Source: Rhipicephalus microplus | Taxonomy: Eukaryota; Arthropoda; Arachnida; Ixodida; Ixodidae | Length of the DNA: 64,000 nt | NCBI RefSeq assembly: GCF_043290135.1 | Contig: NW_027464602.1 | Location: 4,712,001 to 4,776,000 of the forward strand | Direction of reading: 5' to 3' | Shown: in pieces, positions 37,803 to 52,564 of the stretch | How the letters are laid out: each line of letters begins with the position of its first letter | How positions within the stretch are numbered: position 1 is the first letter of the stretch | Position numbers and translations under genes: made by a program | The notes under the pieces: generated by a model | The model's input: the letters and a program-made list of their open reading frames with translations, nothing else | Databases searched by the model: none | Told to the model about the DNA's origin: nothing

Positions 37803-40800
37803 CTTCACTCTCACCACCATCAGAACATATCTTCAAAGCTATCAGCCCAAAAAAAAGCGTCATACCACCACCGGGTGGGCTCGAACCTCCGACCTTTTGG
37901 TTAACAGCCGATCGCGCTAGCCAATTGCGCCACGGAGACAGTCCTGCTCCACTCTCACCACCATCAGAACATATCTTCAAAGCTATCAGCCCACAGAAAA
38001 AAAAGCGCCGCACAACCACCGGGTAGGCTCGAACCTCCAACTTTTCGGTCAACAGCCGATCGCGCTAGCCAATTGCGCCACGGAGACAGTCCTGCTCCAC
38101 TCTCACCACCATCAGAACATATCTTCAAAGCTATCAGCTCAAAGAAAAAAAAGCGCCACACCACCACCGGGTGGGCAAGAACCTCCAACTTTCCGGTTAA
38201 CAGCCGATCACGCTAGCCAATTGCGCCACGGAGACAGTCCTGCTCCACTCTCACCACCATCAGAACATATCTTCAAAGCTATCAGCCCACAGAAAAAAAA
38301 GCGCCACACAACCACCGGGTAGGCTCGAACCTCCGACTTTTCGGTTAACAGCCGATCGCGCTAGCCAATTGCGCCACGGAGACAGTCCTGCTTCACTCTC
38401 ACCACCATCAGAACATATCTTCAAAGCTATCAGCCCAAAGAAAAAAAAGCGTCATACCACCACCGGGTGGGCTCCAACCTCCAACCTTTCGGTTAACAGC
38501 CAATCGCGCAAGCCAATTGCGCCTCGGAGACAGTCCTGCTCCACTCTCACCACCGTCAGAACATATCTTCAAAGCTATCAGCCCAAAGAAAAAAAAGCGC
38601 CGCACCACTACCGGGTGGGCTCGAACCTCCAAACTTTCGGTTAACAGCCGATCGCGCTAGCCAACTGCGCCACGGAGACAGTCCTGCTCCACTCTAACCA
38701 CCATCAGAACATATCTTCAAAGCTATCAGCGCAAAGAAAAAATCAACACACCACTCCCGGGAGGGCTCGAAACTCCAACGTTTCGGTTAACAGCCAATCG
38801 CGCTAGCCCATTACGCCACGGAGACAGTCCTGCTCCACTCTCACCACCATCAGAACATATCTTCAAAGCTATCAGCCCAAAGAAAAAAAAGCACCGCACC
38901 ACCACCGGGGGGGCTCGAAACTCCAACCTTTCGGTTGACAGCCGATCGCGCTAGCCAATTGCGCCACGGAGACAGTCGTGCTCCACTCTCACCACCATCA
39001 GAACATATCTTCAAATCTATCAACGCAAACAAAAAAGCAACACGCCACTCCCGGGAGGGCTCGAACCTCCAAATTTTCGGTTAACAGCCGATCGCGCTGG
39101 CCAACTGCGCCACGGAGACAGTCCTGCTCCACTCTCACCACCATTAAAACATATCTTCAAAGCTATCAGCCCAAAGAAAAAAAAGCGCTGCACCACCACC
39201 GGGTGGGCTCGAACCTCCAACCTTTCGGTTAACAGCCGATCGCGCTAGCCGATTGCGCCATGGAGACAGTCCTGCTCCACTCTCACCACCATCAGAACAT
39301 ATCTTCAAAGCTATTACCGCAAAGAAAAAAGCAAAACACCACTCCCGGGAGGGCTCGAACCTCCAACTTTCCGGTTAACAGCCGATCACGCTAGCCAATT
39401 GCGCCACGGAGACAGTCTTGCTCTACTCTCACCACAATTAGAACATATCTTCAAAGCTATCAGCCCAAAGAAAAAAATGCGCCGCACCACCACCGCATGG
39501 GCTCCAACCTCCAACCTTTCGGTTAACAGCCGATCGCGCTAGCCAATTGCGCCACGGAGACAATCGTGCTCCACTCTCACCACCATCAGAACATATCTTC
39601 AAAGCTATCAGCGCAAAGAAAAAAAGCATCACACCCCACCCGGAAGGGCTGGAACCTCCAACGTTTCGGTTAATAGCCGATCGCGCTAGCCAATTGCGCC
39701 ACGGAGACAGTCCTGCTCCACTCTCACCACCGTCAGAATATTTCTTCAGAGCTATCAGACCAAAGAAAAAAAAGCGCCGCACCACCACCGGGTGGGCTCG
39801 AACCTCCAACCTTTCGGTTAACAGCCGATAGCGCTAGCCAATTGCGCCACAGAGACAGTCGTGCTCCACTCTCACCACCGTCAGACCATTTCTTCAGAGC
39901 TCTCACCCCAAAGAAAAAAAAGCGCCGCACCACCACCGGGTAGGCTCGAACCTCCGACTTTTCGGTTAACAGCCGATCGCGCTAGCCAATTGCGCCACGG
40001 AGACAGTCCTGCTTCACTCTCACCACCATCAGAACATATCTTCAAAGCTATCAGCCCAAAGAAAAAAAAGCGTCATACCACCACCGGGTGGGCTCCAACC
40101 TCCAACCTTTCGGTTAACAGCCGATCGCGCTAGCGAACTGCACCAAGGAGACAGTCTTGCTTCACTCTCACCACTATCAGATCATGTCTTCAAAGCTATC
40201 AGCGCAAAGAAAAAAAAGGCGCCGCACCACCACCGGGTGGGCTCAAACCTCCAACCTTTCGGTTAACAACGACATCGCGCTAGCCAATCGCGCCACGGAG
40301 ATTGTCCCGCTTCACTCTCACCACCATCAGAACATATCTTCAAAGCTATTAGCGCAAAGAAAAAAGCAACACACCACTCCCGGGAGGGCTCGAAACTCCA
40401 ACCTTTCGGTTAACAGCCGATCGCGCTTGCCCATTGCGCCATGAGACAGTCCAGCTCCACTCTCACCACCATCAGAACATATCTTCAAAGCTATCAGCCC
40501 AAAGAAAAAAGAGCGCCACACCACCACCGGGTGGGCTCAAACCTCCGACTTTTCGGTTAACAGCCGATCGGGCTAGCCAATTGCGCCACGGAGACAGTCC
40601 TGCTCCACTCTCACCACCATCAGAACATATCTTCAAAGCTATTAGCGCAAAGAAAAAAGCAACACACCACTCCCGGGAGGGCTCGAACCTCCAACCTTAC
40701 GGTTAACAGCCGATCGCGCTAGCCAATGGCCCCACGGAGACAGTCGTGCTCCACTCTCACCATCGTCAGAACATTTCTTCAGAGCTATCACCCCCCCAAA

Positions 40801-42660
40801 AAAAAGCGCCGCACCACCACCGGTTGGGCTCGAACCTCCAACCTTTCGGTTGACAGCCCATCGCGCTAGCCAATTGCGCCACGAAGACTGTCCTGCTCCA
40901 ATCTCACCACCATCAGAACATATCTTCAAAGCTATTACCGCAAAGAAAATAGCAACACACCACTCCTGGGAGGGCTCGAGACACCAACCTTTCGGTTAAC
41001 AGCCGATCGCGCTAGCCCATTGCGCCACGGAGGCCGTCTTGCTCCACTCTAACCCATCATCAGAACATATCTTCAAAGCTATCAGCGCAAAGAAAAAAAA
41101 GCGCTGCACCACCACCAGGTGGGCTCGAACCTCCAACCTTTCGGTTAACAGCCGATCGCGCTAGCCCATTGCGCCACGGAGACAGTCTTGCTCCACTCTC
41201 ACCACCATCAGAACATAACTTCAAAGCTATCAGCGCAAAGAAAAAAGCAACACACCACTCCCGGGAGGGCTCAAAACTCCAACCTTTCGGTCAACAGCCG
41301 ATCGCACTAGCCCATTGCGCCACGAAGACAGTCTTGCTCCCTTCTCACCACCATCAGAACATAACTTTAAAGCTATCAGCCCAAAAAAAGCACCGCACCA
41401 CCACCGGGTGGGCTCGAACCTCCAACCTTTCGGTTAACAGCCGATCACGCTAGCCAATTGCGCCACGGAGACAGTCCTGCTCCACTCTCACCACCATCAG
41501 AACATATCTTCAAAGCTATCAGCCCACAGAAAAAAAAAGCGCCACACAACCACCGGGTAGGCTCGAACCTCCGACTTTTCGGTTAACAGCCGATCGCGCT
41601 AGCCAATTGCGCCACGGAGACAGTCCTGCTCCACTCTCACCACCATCAGAACATATCTTCAAAGCTATCAGCCCACAGAAAAAAAAGCGCCGCACAACCA
41701 CCGGGTAGGCTCGAACCTCCAACTTTTCGGTCAACAGCCGATCGCGCTAGCCAATTGCGCCACGGAGACAGACCTGCTCCACTCTCACCACCATAAGAAC
41801 ATATCTTCAAAGCTATTACCGCAAAGAAAAAACCAACACACCACTTCTGGGAGGGCTCAAGACTCCAACCTTTCGGTTAACAGCCGATCGCGCTAGCCCA
41901 TTGCGCCACGGAGGCTGTCTTGCTCCACTCACACCATCATCAAAACATATCTTCAAAGCTATCAGCGCAAAGAAAAAAAGCGCTGCACTACCACCAGGTG
42001 GGCTCGAACCTCCAACCTTTCGGTTAACAGCCGATCGCGCTAGCCAATTGCGCCATGGAGACAGTCTTGCTCCGCTCTCCCCACCATCAGAACATATCTT
42101 CAAAGCTATCATCGCAAAGAAAAAAGCAACACACCACTCCCGGGAGGGCTCGAAACTCCAACCTTTCGGTCAACAGCCGATCGCGCTAGCCCATTGCGCC
42201 ACGGAGACAGTCTTGCTCATCTCTCACCACCATCGGATCATATCATCAAAGCTATCAGCCCAAAGAAAAAAAAGCACCGCACCACCACCGGGTGGGCTCG
42301 AACCTCCAACTTTTCGGTTAACAGCCGATCGCGCTGGCCAATCGCGCCACGGAGACAGTCCTGCTCCACTCTCACCACAATTAGAACATATCTTCAAAGC
42401 TATCAGCCCAAAGAAAAAAAAGCGCCGCACCACCACCGGGTGGGCTCGAACCTCCAACCTTTCGGTTAACAGCAGATCGCGCTAGCCAATTGCGCCACGG
42501 AGACAATCGTGCTCCACTCTCACCACCATCAGAACATATCTTTAAAGCTATCAGCGCAAAGAAAAAAAAAGCGCCGTACCACCACCGGGTGGGCTCGAAC
42601 CTCTAACCTTTCGGTTAACAGCCGATCGCGCAAGCCAATTTCGCCATAGAGACAGTCCTG
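37803..42660. repeat. Block A, 4,858 bp (33 units)
   Basis: First member of a head-to-tail A-B-A' triplet. All three members start with the same cttcactctc bases (37803, 42661, 46191). A and A' are 8,388 bp apart and essentially identical; matched markers include 38369/46757, 40157/48545, 41519/49907 and 41901/50289. Confidence 0.85.
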
Positions 42661-45600
42661 CTTCACTCTCACCACCATCAGAACATATCTTCAAAGCTAT
42701 CAGCCCAAAAAAAAGCGTCATACCACCACCGGGTGGGCTCGAACCTCCGACCTTTTGGTTAACAGCCGATCGCGCTAGCCAATTGCGCCACGGAGACAGT
42801 CCTGCTCCACTCTCACCACCATCAGAACATATCTTCAAAGCTATCAGCCCACAGAAAAAAAAGCGCCGCACAACCACCGGGTAGGCTCGAACCTCCAACT
42901 TTTCGGTCAACAGCCGATCGCGCTAGCCAATTGCGCCACGGAGACAGTCCTGCTCCACTCTCACCACCATCAGAACATATCTTCAAAGCTATCAGCTCAA
43001 AGAAAAAAAAGCGCCACACCACCACCGGGTGGGCAAGAACCTCCAACTTTCCGGTTAACAGCCGATCACGCTAGCCAATTGCGCCACGGAGACAGTCCTG
43101 CTCCACTCTCACCACCATCAGAACATATCTTCAAAGCTATCAGCCCACAGAAAAAAAAGCGCCACACAACCACCGGGTAGGCTCGAACCTCCGACTTTTC
43201 GGTTAACAGCCGATCGCGCTAGCCAATTGCGCCACGGAGACAGTCCTGCTTCACTCTCACCACCATCAGAACATATCTTCAAAGCTATCAGCCCAAAAAA
43301 AAAAAGCGTCATACCACCACCGGGTGGGCTCCAACCTCCAACCTTTCGGTTAACAGCCAATCGCGCAAGCCAATTGCGCCTCGGAGACAGTCCTGCTCCA
43401 CTCTCACCACCGTCAGAACATATCTTCAAAGCTATCAGCCCAAAGAAAAAAAAGCGCCGCACCACTACCGGGTGGGCTCGAACCTCCAAACTTTCGGTTA
43501 ACAGCCGATCGCGCTAGCCAACTGCGCCACGGAGACAGTCCTGCTCCACTCTAACCACCATCAGAACATATCTTCAAAGCTATCAGCGCAAAGAAAAAAT
43601 CAACACACCACTCCCGGGAGGGCTCGAAACTCCAACGTTTCGGTTAACAGCCAATCGCGCTAGCCCATTACGCCACGGAGACAGTCCTGCTCCACTCTCA
43701 CCACCATCAGAACATATCTTCAAAGCTATCAGCCCAAAGAAAAAAAAGCACCGCACCACCACCGGGGGGGCTCGAAACTCCAACCTTTCGGTTGACAGCC
43801 GATCGCGCTAGCCAATTGCGCCACGGAGACAGTCGTGCTCCACTCTCACCACCATCAGAACATATCTTCAAATCTATCAACGCAAACAAAAAAGCAACAC
43901 GCCACTCCCGGGAGGGCTCGAACCTCCAAATTTTCGGTTAACAGCCGATCGCGCTGGCCAACTGCGCCACGGAGACAGTCCTGCTCCACTCTCACCACCA
44001 TTAAAACATATCTTCAAAGCTATCAGCCCAAAGAAAAAAAAGCGCTGCACCACCACCGGGTGGGCTCGAACCTCCAACCTTTCGGTTAACAGCCGATCGC
44101 GCTAGCCGATTGCGCCATGGAGACAGTCCTGCTCCACTCTCACCACCATCAGAACATATCTTCAAAGCTATTACCGCAAAGAAAAAAGCAAAACACCACT
44201 CCCGGGAGGGCTCGAACCTCCAACTTTCCGGTTAACAGCCGATCACGCTAGCCAATTGCGCCACGGAGACAGTCTTGCTCTACTCTCACCACAATTAGAA
44301 CATATCTTCAAAGCTATCAGCCCAAAGAAAAAAATGCGCCGCACCACCACCGCATGGGCTCCAACCTCCAACCTTTCGGTTAACAGCCGATCGCGCTAGC
44401 CAATTGCGCCACGGAGACAATCGTGCTCCACTCTCACCACCATCAGAACATATCTTCAAAGCTATCAGCGCAAAGAAAAAAAGCATCACACCCCACCCGG
44501 AAGGGCTGGAACCTCCAACGTTTCGGTTAATAGCCGATCGCGCTAGCCAATTGCGCCACGGAGACAGTCCTGCTCCACTCTCACCACCGTCAGAATATTT
44601 CTTCAGAGCTATCAGACCAAAGAAAAAAAAGCGCCGCACCACCACCGGGTGGGCTCGAACCTCCAACCTTTCGGTTAACAGCCGATAGCGCTAGCCAATT
44701 GCGCCACAGAGACAGTCGTGCTCCACTCTCACCACCGTCAGACCATAACTTCAAAGCTATCAGCGCAAAGAAAAAAGCAACACACCACTCCCGGGAGGGC
44801 TCAAAACTCCAACCTTTCGGTCAACAGCCGATCGCACTAGCCCATTGCGCCACGAAGACAGTCTTGCTCCCTTCTCACCACCATCAGAACATAACTTTAA
44901 AGCTATCAGCCCAAAAAAAGCACCGCACCACCACCGGGTGGGCTCGAACCTCCAACCTTTCGGTTAACAGCCGATCACGCTAGCCAATTGCGCCACGGAG
45001 ACAGTCCTGCTCCACTCTCACCACCATCAGAACATATCTTCAAAGCTATCAGCCCACAGAAAAAAAAAGCGCCACACAACCACCGGGTAGGCTCGAACCT
45101 CCGACTTTTCGGTTAACAGCCGATCGCGCTAGCCAATTGCGCCACGGAGACAGTCCTGCTCCACTCTCACCACCATCAGAACATATCTTCAAAGCTATCA
45201 GCCCACAGAAAAAAAAGCGCCGCACAACCACCGGGTAGGCTCGAACCTCCAACTTTTCGGTCAACAGCCGATCGCGCTAGCCAATTGCGCCACGGAGACA
45301 GACCTGCTCCACTCTCACCACCATAAGAACATATCTTCAAAGCTATTACCGCAAAGAAAAAACCAACACACCACTTCTGGGAGGGCTCAAGACTCCAACC
45401 TTTCGGTTAACAGCCGATCGCGCTAGCCCATTGCGCCACGGAGGCTGTCTTGCTCCACTCACACCATCATCAAAACATATCTTCAAAGCTATCAGCGCAA
45501 AGAAAAAAAGCGCTGCACTACCACCAGGTGGGCTCGAACCTCCAACCTTTCGGTTAACAGCCGATCGCGCTAGCCAATTGCGCCATGGAGACAGTCTTGC

Positions 45601-46190
45601 TCCGCTCTCCCCACCATCAGAACATATCTTCAAAGCTATCATCGCAAAGAAAAAAGCAACACACCACTCCCGGGAGGGCTCGAAACTCCAACCTTTCGGT
45701 CAACAGCCGATCGCGCTAGCCCATTGCGCCACGGAGACAGTCTTGCTCATCTCTCACCACCATCGGATCATATCATCAAAGCTATCAGCCCAAAGAAAAA
45801 AAAGCACCGCACCACCACCGGGTGGGCTCGAACCTCCAACTTTTCGGTTAACAGCCGATCGCGCTGGCCAATCGCGCCACGGAGACAGTCCTGCTCCACT
45901 CTCACCACAATTAGAACATATCTTCAAAGCTATCAGCCCAAAGAAAAAAAAGCGCCGCACCACCACCGGGTGGGCTCGAACCTCCAACCTTTCGGTTAAC
46001 AGCAGATCGCGCTAGCCAATTGCGCCACGGAGACAATCGTGCTCCACTCTCACCACCATCAGAACATATCTTTAAAGCTATCAGCGCAAAGAAAAAAAAA
46101 GCGCCGTACCACCACCGGGTGGGCTCGAACCTCTAACCTTTCGGTTAACAGCCGATCGCGCAAGCCAATTTCGCCATAGAGACAGTCCTG
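42661..46190. repeat. Block B, 3,530 bp (24 units): block A with nine units deleted
   Basis: The left part matches block A at an offset of 4,857-4,858 bp, up to the cat at 44744-44746. The right part matches block A at an offset of 3,530 bp from that same cat. The missing 1,327 bp equals nine units, corresponding to about 39,890-41,216 of block A. The joining unit is a hybrid of two spacer types. Confidence 0.85.
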
Positions 46191-49100
46191 CTTCACTCTC
46201 ACCACCATCAGAACATATCTTCAAAGCTATCAGCCCAAAAAAAAGCGTCATACCACCACCGGGTGGGCTCGAACCTCCGACCTTTTGGTTAACAGCCGAT
46301 CGCGCTAGCCAATTGCGCCACGGAGACAGTCCTGCTCCACTCTCACCACCATCAGAACATATCTTCAAAGCTATCAGCCCACAGAAAAAAAAGCGCCGCA
46401 CAACCACCGGGTAGGCTCGAACCTCCAACTTTTCGGTCAACAGCCGATCGCGCTAGCCAATTGCGCCACGGAGACAGTCCTGCTCCACTCTCACCACCAT
46501 CAGAACATATCTTCAAAGCTATCAGCTCAAAGAAAAAAAAGCGCCACACCACCACCGGGTGGGCAAGAACCTCCAACTTTCCGGTTAACAGCCGATCACG
46601 CTAGCCAATTGCGCCACGGAGACAGTCCTGCTCCACTCTCACCACCATCAGAACATATCTTCAAAGCTATCAGCCCACAGAAAAAAAAGCGCCACACAAC
46701 CACCGGGTAGGCTCGAACCTCCGACTTTTCGGTTAACAGCCGATCGCGCTAGCCAATTGCGCCACGGAGACAGTCCTGCTTCACTCTCACCACCATCAGA
46801 ACATATCTTCAAAGCTATCAGCCCAAAGAAAAAAAAGCGTCATACCACCACCGGGTGGGCTCCAACCTCCAACCTTTCGGTTAACAGCCAATCGCGCAAG
46901 CCAATTGCGCCTCGGAGACAGTCCTGCTCCACTCTCACCACCGTCAGAACATATCTTCAAAGCTATCAGCCCAAAGAAAAAAAAGCGCCGCACCACTACC
47001 GGGTGGGCTCGAACCTCCAAACTTTCGGTTAACAGCCGATCGCGCTAGCCAACTGCGCCACGGAGACAGTCCTGCTCCACTCTAACCACCATCAGAACAT
47101 ATCTTCAAAGCTATCAGCGCAAAGAAAAAATCAACACACCACTCCCGGGAGGGCTCGAAACTCCAACGTTTCGGTTAACAGCCAATCGCGCTAGCCCATT
47201 ACGCCACGGAGACAGTCCTGCTCCACTCTCACCACCATCAGAACATATCTTCAAAGCTATCAGCCCAAAGAAAAAAAAGCACCGCACCACCACCGGGGGG
47301 GCTCGAAACTCCAACCTTTCGGTTGACAGCCGATCGCGCTAGCCAATTGCGCCACGGAGACAGTCGTGCTCCACTCTCACCACCATCAGAACATATCTTC
47401 AAATCTATCAACGCAAACAAAAAAGCAACACGCCACTCCCGGGAGGGCTCGAACCTCCAAATTTTCGGTTAACAGCCGATCGCGCTGGCCAACTGCGCCA
47501 CGGAGACAGTCCTGCTCCACTCTCACCACCATTAAAACATATCTTCAAAGCTATCAGCCCAAAGAAAAAAAAGCGCTGCACCACCACCGGGTGGGCTCGA
47601 ACCTCCAACCTTTCGGTTAACAGCCGATCGCGCTAGCCGATTGCGCCATGGAGACAGTCCTGCTCCACTCTCACCACCATCAGAACATATCTTCAAAGCT
47701 ATTACCGCAAAGAAAAAAGCAAAACACCACTCCCGGGAGGGCTCGAACCTCCAACTTTCCGGTTAACAGCCGATCACGCTAGCCAATTGCGCCACGGAGA
47801 CAGTCTTGCTCTACTCTCACCACAATTAGAACATATCTTCAAAGCTATCAGCCCAAAGAAAAAAATGCGCCGCACCACCACCGCATGGGCTCCAACCTCC
47901 AACCTTTCGGTTAACAGCCGATCGCGCTAGCCAATTGCGCCACGGAGACAATCGTGCTCCACTCTCACCACCATCAGAACATATCTTCAAAGCTATCAGC
48001 GCAAAGAAAAAAAGCATCACACCCCACCCGGAAGGGCTGGAACCTCCAACGTTTCGGTTAATAGCCGATCGCGCTAGCCAATTGCGCCACGGAGACAGTC
48101 CTGCTCCACTCTCACCACCGTCAGAATATTTCTTCAGAGCTATCAGACCAAAGAAAAAAAAGCGCCGCACCACCACCGGGTGGGCTCGAACCTCCAACCT
48201 TTCGGTTAACAGCCGATAGCGCTAGCCAATTGCGCCACAGAGACAGTCGTGCTCCACTCTCACCACCGTCAGACCATTTCTTCAGAGCTCTCACCCCAAA
48301 GAAAAAAAAGCGCCGCACCACCACCGGGTAGGCTCGAACCTCCGACTTTTCGGTTAACAGCCGATCGCGCTAGCCAATTGCGCCACGGAGACAGTCCTGC
48401 TTCACTCTCACCACCATCAGAACATATCTTCAAAGCTATCAGCCCAAAGAAAAAAAAGCGTCATACCACCACCGGGTGGGCTCCAACCTCCAACCTTTCG
48501 GTTAACAGCCGATCGCGCTAGCGAACTGCACCAAGGAGACAGTCTTGCTTCACTCTCACCACTATCAGATCATGTCTTCAAAGCTATCAGCGCAAAGAAA
48601 AAAAAGGCGCCGCACCACCACCGGGTGGGCTCAAACCTCCAACCTTTCGGTTAACAACGACATCGCGCTAGCCAATCGCGCCACGGAGATTGTCCCGCTT
48701 CACTCTCACCACCATCAGAACATATCTTCAAAGCTATTAGCGCAAAGAAAAAAGCAACACACCACTCCCGGGAGGGCTCGAAACTCCAACCTTTCGGTTA
48801 ACAGCCGATCGCGCTTGCCCATTGCGCCATGAGACAGTCCAGCTCCACTCTCACCACCATCAGAACATATCTTCAAAGCTATCAGCCCAAAGAAAAAAGA
48901 GCGCCACACCACCACCGGGTGGGCTCAAACCTCCGACTTTTCGGTTAACAGCCGATCGGGCTAGCCAATTGCGCCACGGAGACAGTCCTGCTCCACTCTA
49001 ACCACCATCAGAACATATCTTCAAAGCTATTAGCGCAAAGAAAAAAGCAACACACCACTCCCGGGAGGGCTCGAACCTCCAACCTTACGGTTAACAGCCG

Positions 49101-51048
49101 ATCGCGCTAGCCAATGGCCCCACGGAGACAGTCGTGCTCCACTCTCACCATCGTCAGAACATTTCTTCAGAGCTATCACCCCCCCAAAAAAAAGCGCCGC
49201 ACCACCACCGGTTGGGCTCGAACCTCCAACCTTTCGGTTGACAGCCCATCGCGCTAGCCAATTGCGCCACGAAGACTGTCCTGCTCCAATCTCACCACCA
49301 TCAGAACATATCTTCAAAGCTATTACCGCAAAGAAAATAGCAACACACCACTCCTGGGAGGGCTCGAGACACCAACCTTTCGGTTAACAGCCGATCGCGC
49401 TAGCCCATTGCGCCACGGAGGCCGTCTTGCTCCACTCTAACCCATCATCAGAACATATCTTCAAAGCTATCAGCGCAAAGAAAAAAAAGCGCTGCACCAC
49501 CACCAGGTGGGCTCGAACCTCCAACCTTTCGGTTAACAGCCGATCGCGCTAGCCCATTGCGCCACGGAGACAGTCTTGCTCCACTCTCACCACCATCAGA
49601 ACATAACTTCAAAGCTATCAGCGCAAAGAAAAAAGCAACACACCACTCCCGGGAGGGCTCAAAACTCCAACCTTTCGGTCAACAGCCGATCGCACTAGCC
49701 CATTGCGCCACGAAGACAGTCTTGCTCCCTTCTCACCACCATCAGAACATAACTTTAAAGCTATCAGCCCAAAAAAAGCACCGCACCACCACCGGGTGGG
49801 CTCGAACCTCCAACCTTTCGGTTAACAGCCGATCACGCTAGCCAATTGCGCCACGGAGACAGTCCTGCTCCACTCTCACCACCATCAGAACATATCTTCA
49901 AAGCTATCAGCCCACAGAAAAAAAAAGCGCCACACAACCACCGGGTAGGCTCGAACCTCCGACTTTTCGGTTAACAGCCGATCGCGCTAGCCAATTGCGC
50001 CACGGAGACAGTCCTGCTCCACTCTCACCACCATCAGAACATATCTTCAAAGCTATCAGCCCACAGAAAAAAAAGCGCCGCACAACCACCGGGTAGGCTC
50101 GAACCTCCAACTTTTCGGTCAACAGCCGATCGCGCTAGCCAATTGCGCCACGGAGACAGACCTGCTCCACTCTCACCACCATAAGAACATATCTTCAAAG
50201 CTATTACCGCAAAGAAAAAACCAACACACCACTTCTGGGAGGGCTCAAGACTCCAACCTTTCGGTTAACAGCCGATCGCGCTAGCCCATTGCGCCACGGA
50301 GGCTGTCTTGCTCCACTCACACCATCATCAAAACATATCTTCAAAGCTATCAGCGCAAAGAAAAAAAGCGCTGCACTACCACCAGGTGGGCTCGAACCTC
50401 CAACCTTTCGGTTAACAGCCGATCGCGCTAGCCAATTGCGCCATGGAGACAGTCTTGCTCCGCTCTCCCCACCATCAGAACATATCTTCAAAGCTATCAT
50501 CGCAAAGAAAAAAGCAACACACCACTCCCGGGAGGGCTCGAAACTCCAACCTTTCGGTCAACAGCCGATCGCGCTAGCCCATTGCGCCACGGAGACAGTC
50601 TTGCTCATCTCTCACCACCATCGGATCATATCATCAAAGCTATCAGCCCAAAGAAAAAAAAGCACCGCACCACCACCGGGTGGGCTCGAACCTCCAACTT
50701 TTCGGTTAACAGCCGATCGCGCTGGCCAATCGCGCCACGGAGACAGTCCTGCTCCACTCTCACCACAATTAGAACATATCTTCAAAGCTATCAGCCCAAA
50801 GAAAAAAAAGCGCCGCACCACCACCGGGTGGGCTCGAACCTCCAACCTTTCGGTTAACAGCAGATCGCGCTAGCCAATTGCGCCACGGAGACAATCGTGC
50901 TCCACTCTCACCACCATCAGAACATATCTTTAAAGCTATCAGCGCAAAGAAAAAAAAAGCGCCGTACCACCACCGGGTGGGCTCGAACCTCTAACCTTTC
51001 GGTTAACAGCCGATCGCGCAAGCCAATTTCGCCATAGAGACAGTCCTG
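46191..51048. repeat. Block A', 4,858 bp (33 units)
   Basis: Third member of the triplet, nearly identical to block A. It ends where catagagacagtcctg is followed by ctccact instead of cttcact, restoring the arrangement seen at 11.08 kb. Confidence 0.85.
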
Positions 51049-52564
51049 CTCCACTCTCACCACCATCAGAACATATCTTCAAAGGTATCAGCCCAAAGAA
51101 AAAAAAGCGCCGCACCACCACTGGGTGGGCTCGAACCTCCGACTTTTCGGTTAACAGCCGATCGCGCTAGCCAATTGCGCCACGGAGACAGTCCTGCTCC
51201 ACTCTCACCTCCATCAGAACATATCTTCAAAGCTATCAGGCCAAAGAAAAAAAACCACCGCACCACCACCGAGTGGGCTCGAACCTCCAACCTTTCGGTT
51301 AACAGCCAATCGCGCTAGCCAATCGCGCCACGGAGACAGTCCTGCTCCACTCTCACCACCATCAGAACATATCTTCAAAGCTATCAGCCCAAAGAAAAAA
51401 AACCACCGCACCACCACCGGGTGGGCTCGAACCTCCAACCTTTCGGTTAACAGCCAATCGCGCTAGCCAATTGCGCCAAGGAGACAGTCGTGCTCCACTC
51501 TCACCACCATCAGAACATATCTTCAAAGCTATCAGCCCAAAGAAAAAAAAGCGCCACACCACCGCCGGGTGGGCTCGAAACTCCAACCTTTCGGTTAACA
51601 GCCGATCGCGCTAGCCAATTGCGCCACGGAGACAGTCCTGCTCCACTCTCACCTCCATCAGAACATATCTTCAAAGCTATCAGGCCAAAGAAAAAAAACC
51701 ACCGCACCACCACCGAGTGGGCTCGAACCTCCAACCTTTCGGTTAACAGCCAATCGCGCTAGCCAATCGCGCCACGGAGACAGTCCTGCTCCACTCTCAC
51801 CACCATCAGAACATATCTTCAAAGCTATCAGCACAAAGAAAAAAAAAGCCGCACCACTACCGGGTGGGCTCGAACCTCCAACCTTTCGGTTAACAGCCGA
51901 TCGCGCTAGCCAACTGCGCCACGGAGACAGTCGTGCTCCACTCTCACCACCATCAGAACATATCTTCAAAGCTATCAGCCCAAAGAAAAAAAAGCGCCAC
52001 ACCACCGCCGGGTGGGCTCGAAACTCCAACCTTTCGGTTAACAGCCGATCGCGCTAGCCAATTGCGCCACGGAGACAGTCCTGCTTCACTCTCACCACCA
52101 TCAGAACATATCTTCAAAGCTATCAGCCCAAAGAAAAAAAAGCGTCATACCACCACCGGGTGGGCTCCAACCTCCAACCTTTCGGTTAACAGCCAATCGC
52201 GCAAGCCAATTGCGCCTCGGAGACAGTCCTGCTCCACTCTCACCACCGTCAGAACATATCTTCAAAGCTATCAGCCCAAAAAAAAAAGCGCCGCACCACT
52301 ACCGGGTGGGCTCGAACCGCCAAACTTTCGGTTAACAGCCGATCGCGCTAGCCAACTGCGCCACGGAGACAGTCCTGCTCCACTCTAACCACCATCAGAA
52401 CATATCTTCAAAGCTATCAGCGCAAAGAAAAAATCAACACACCACTCCCGGGAGGGCTCGAAACTCCAACGTTTCGGTTAACAGCCGATCGCGCTAGCCC
52501 ATTACGCCAGGGAGACAGTCCTGCTCCACTCTCACCACCATCAGAACATATCTTCAAAGCTATC

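Larger units (their letters stand above)
27086..38228. repeat. Long-range duplicated block, copy 1 (about 11.1 kb)
   Basis: Nearly identical sequence recurs about 25.5-25.8 kb to the right. The offset is 25,479 bp up to about 33.2 kb, about 25,624 bp from 33.5 kb and about 25,772 bp from 35.9 kb. Each step adds one unit to the right-hand copy. Confidence 0.8.
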
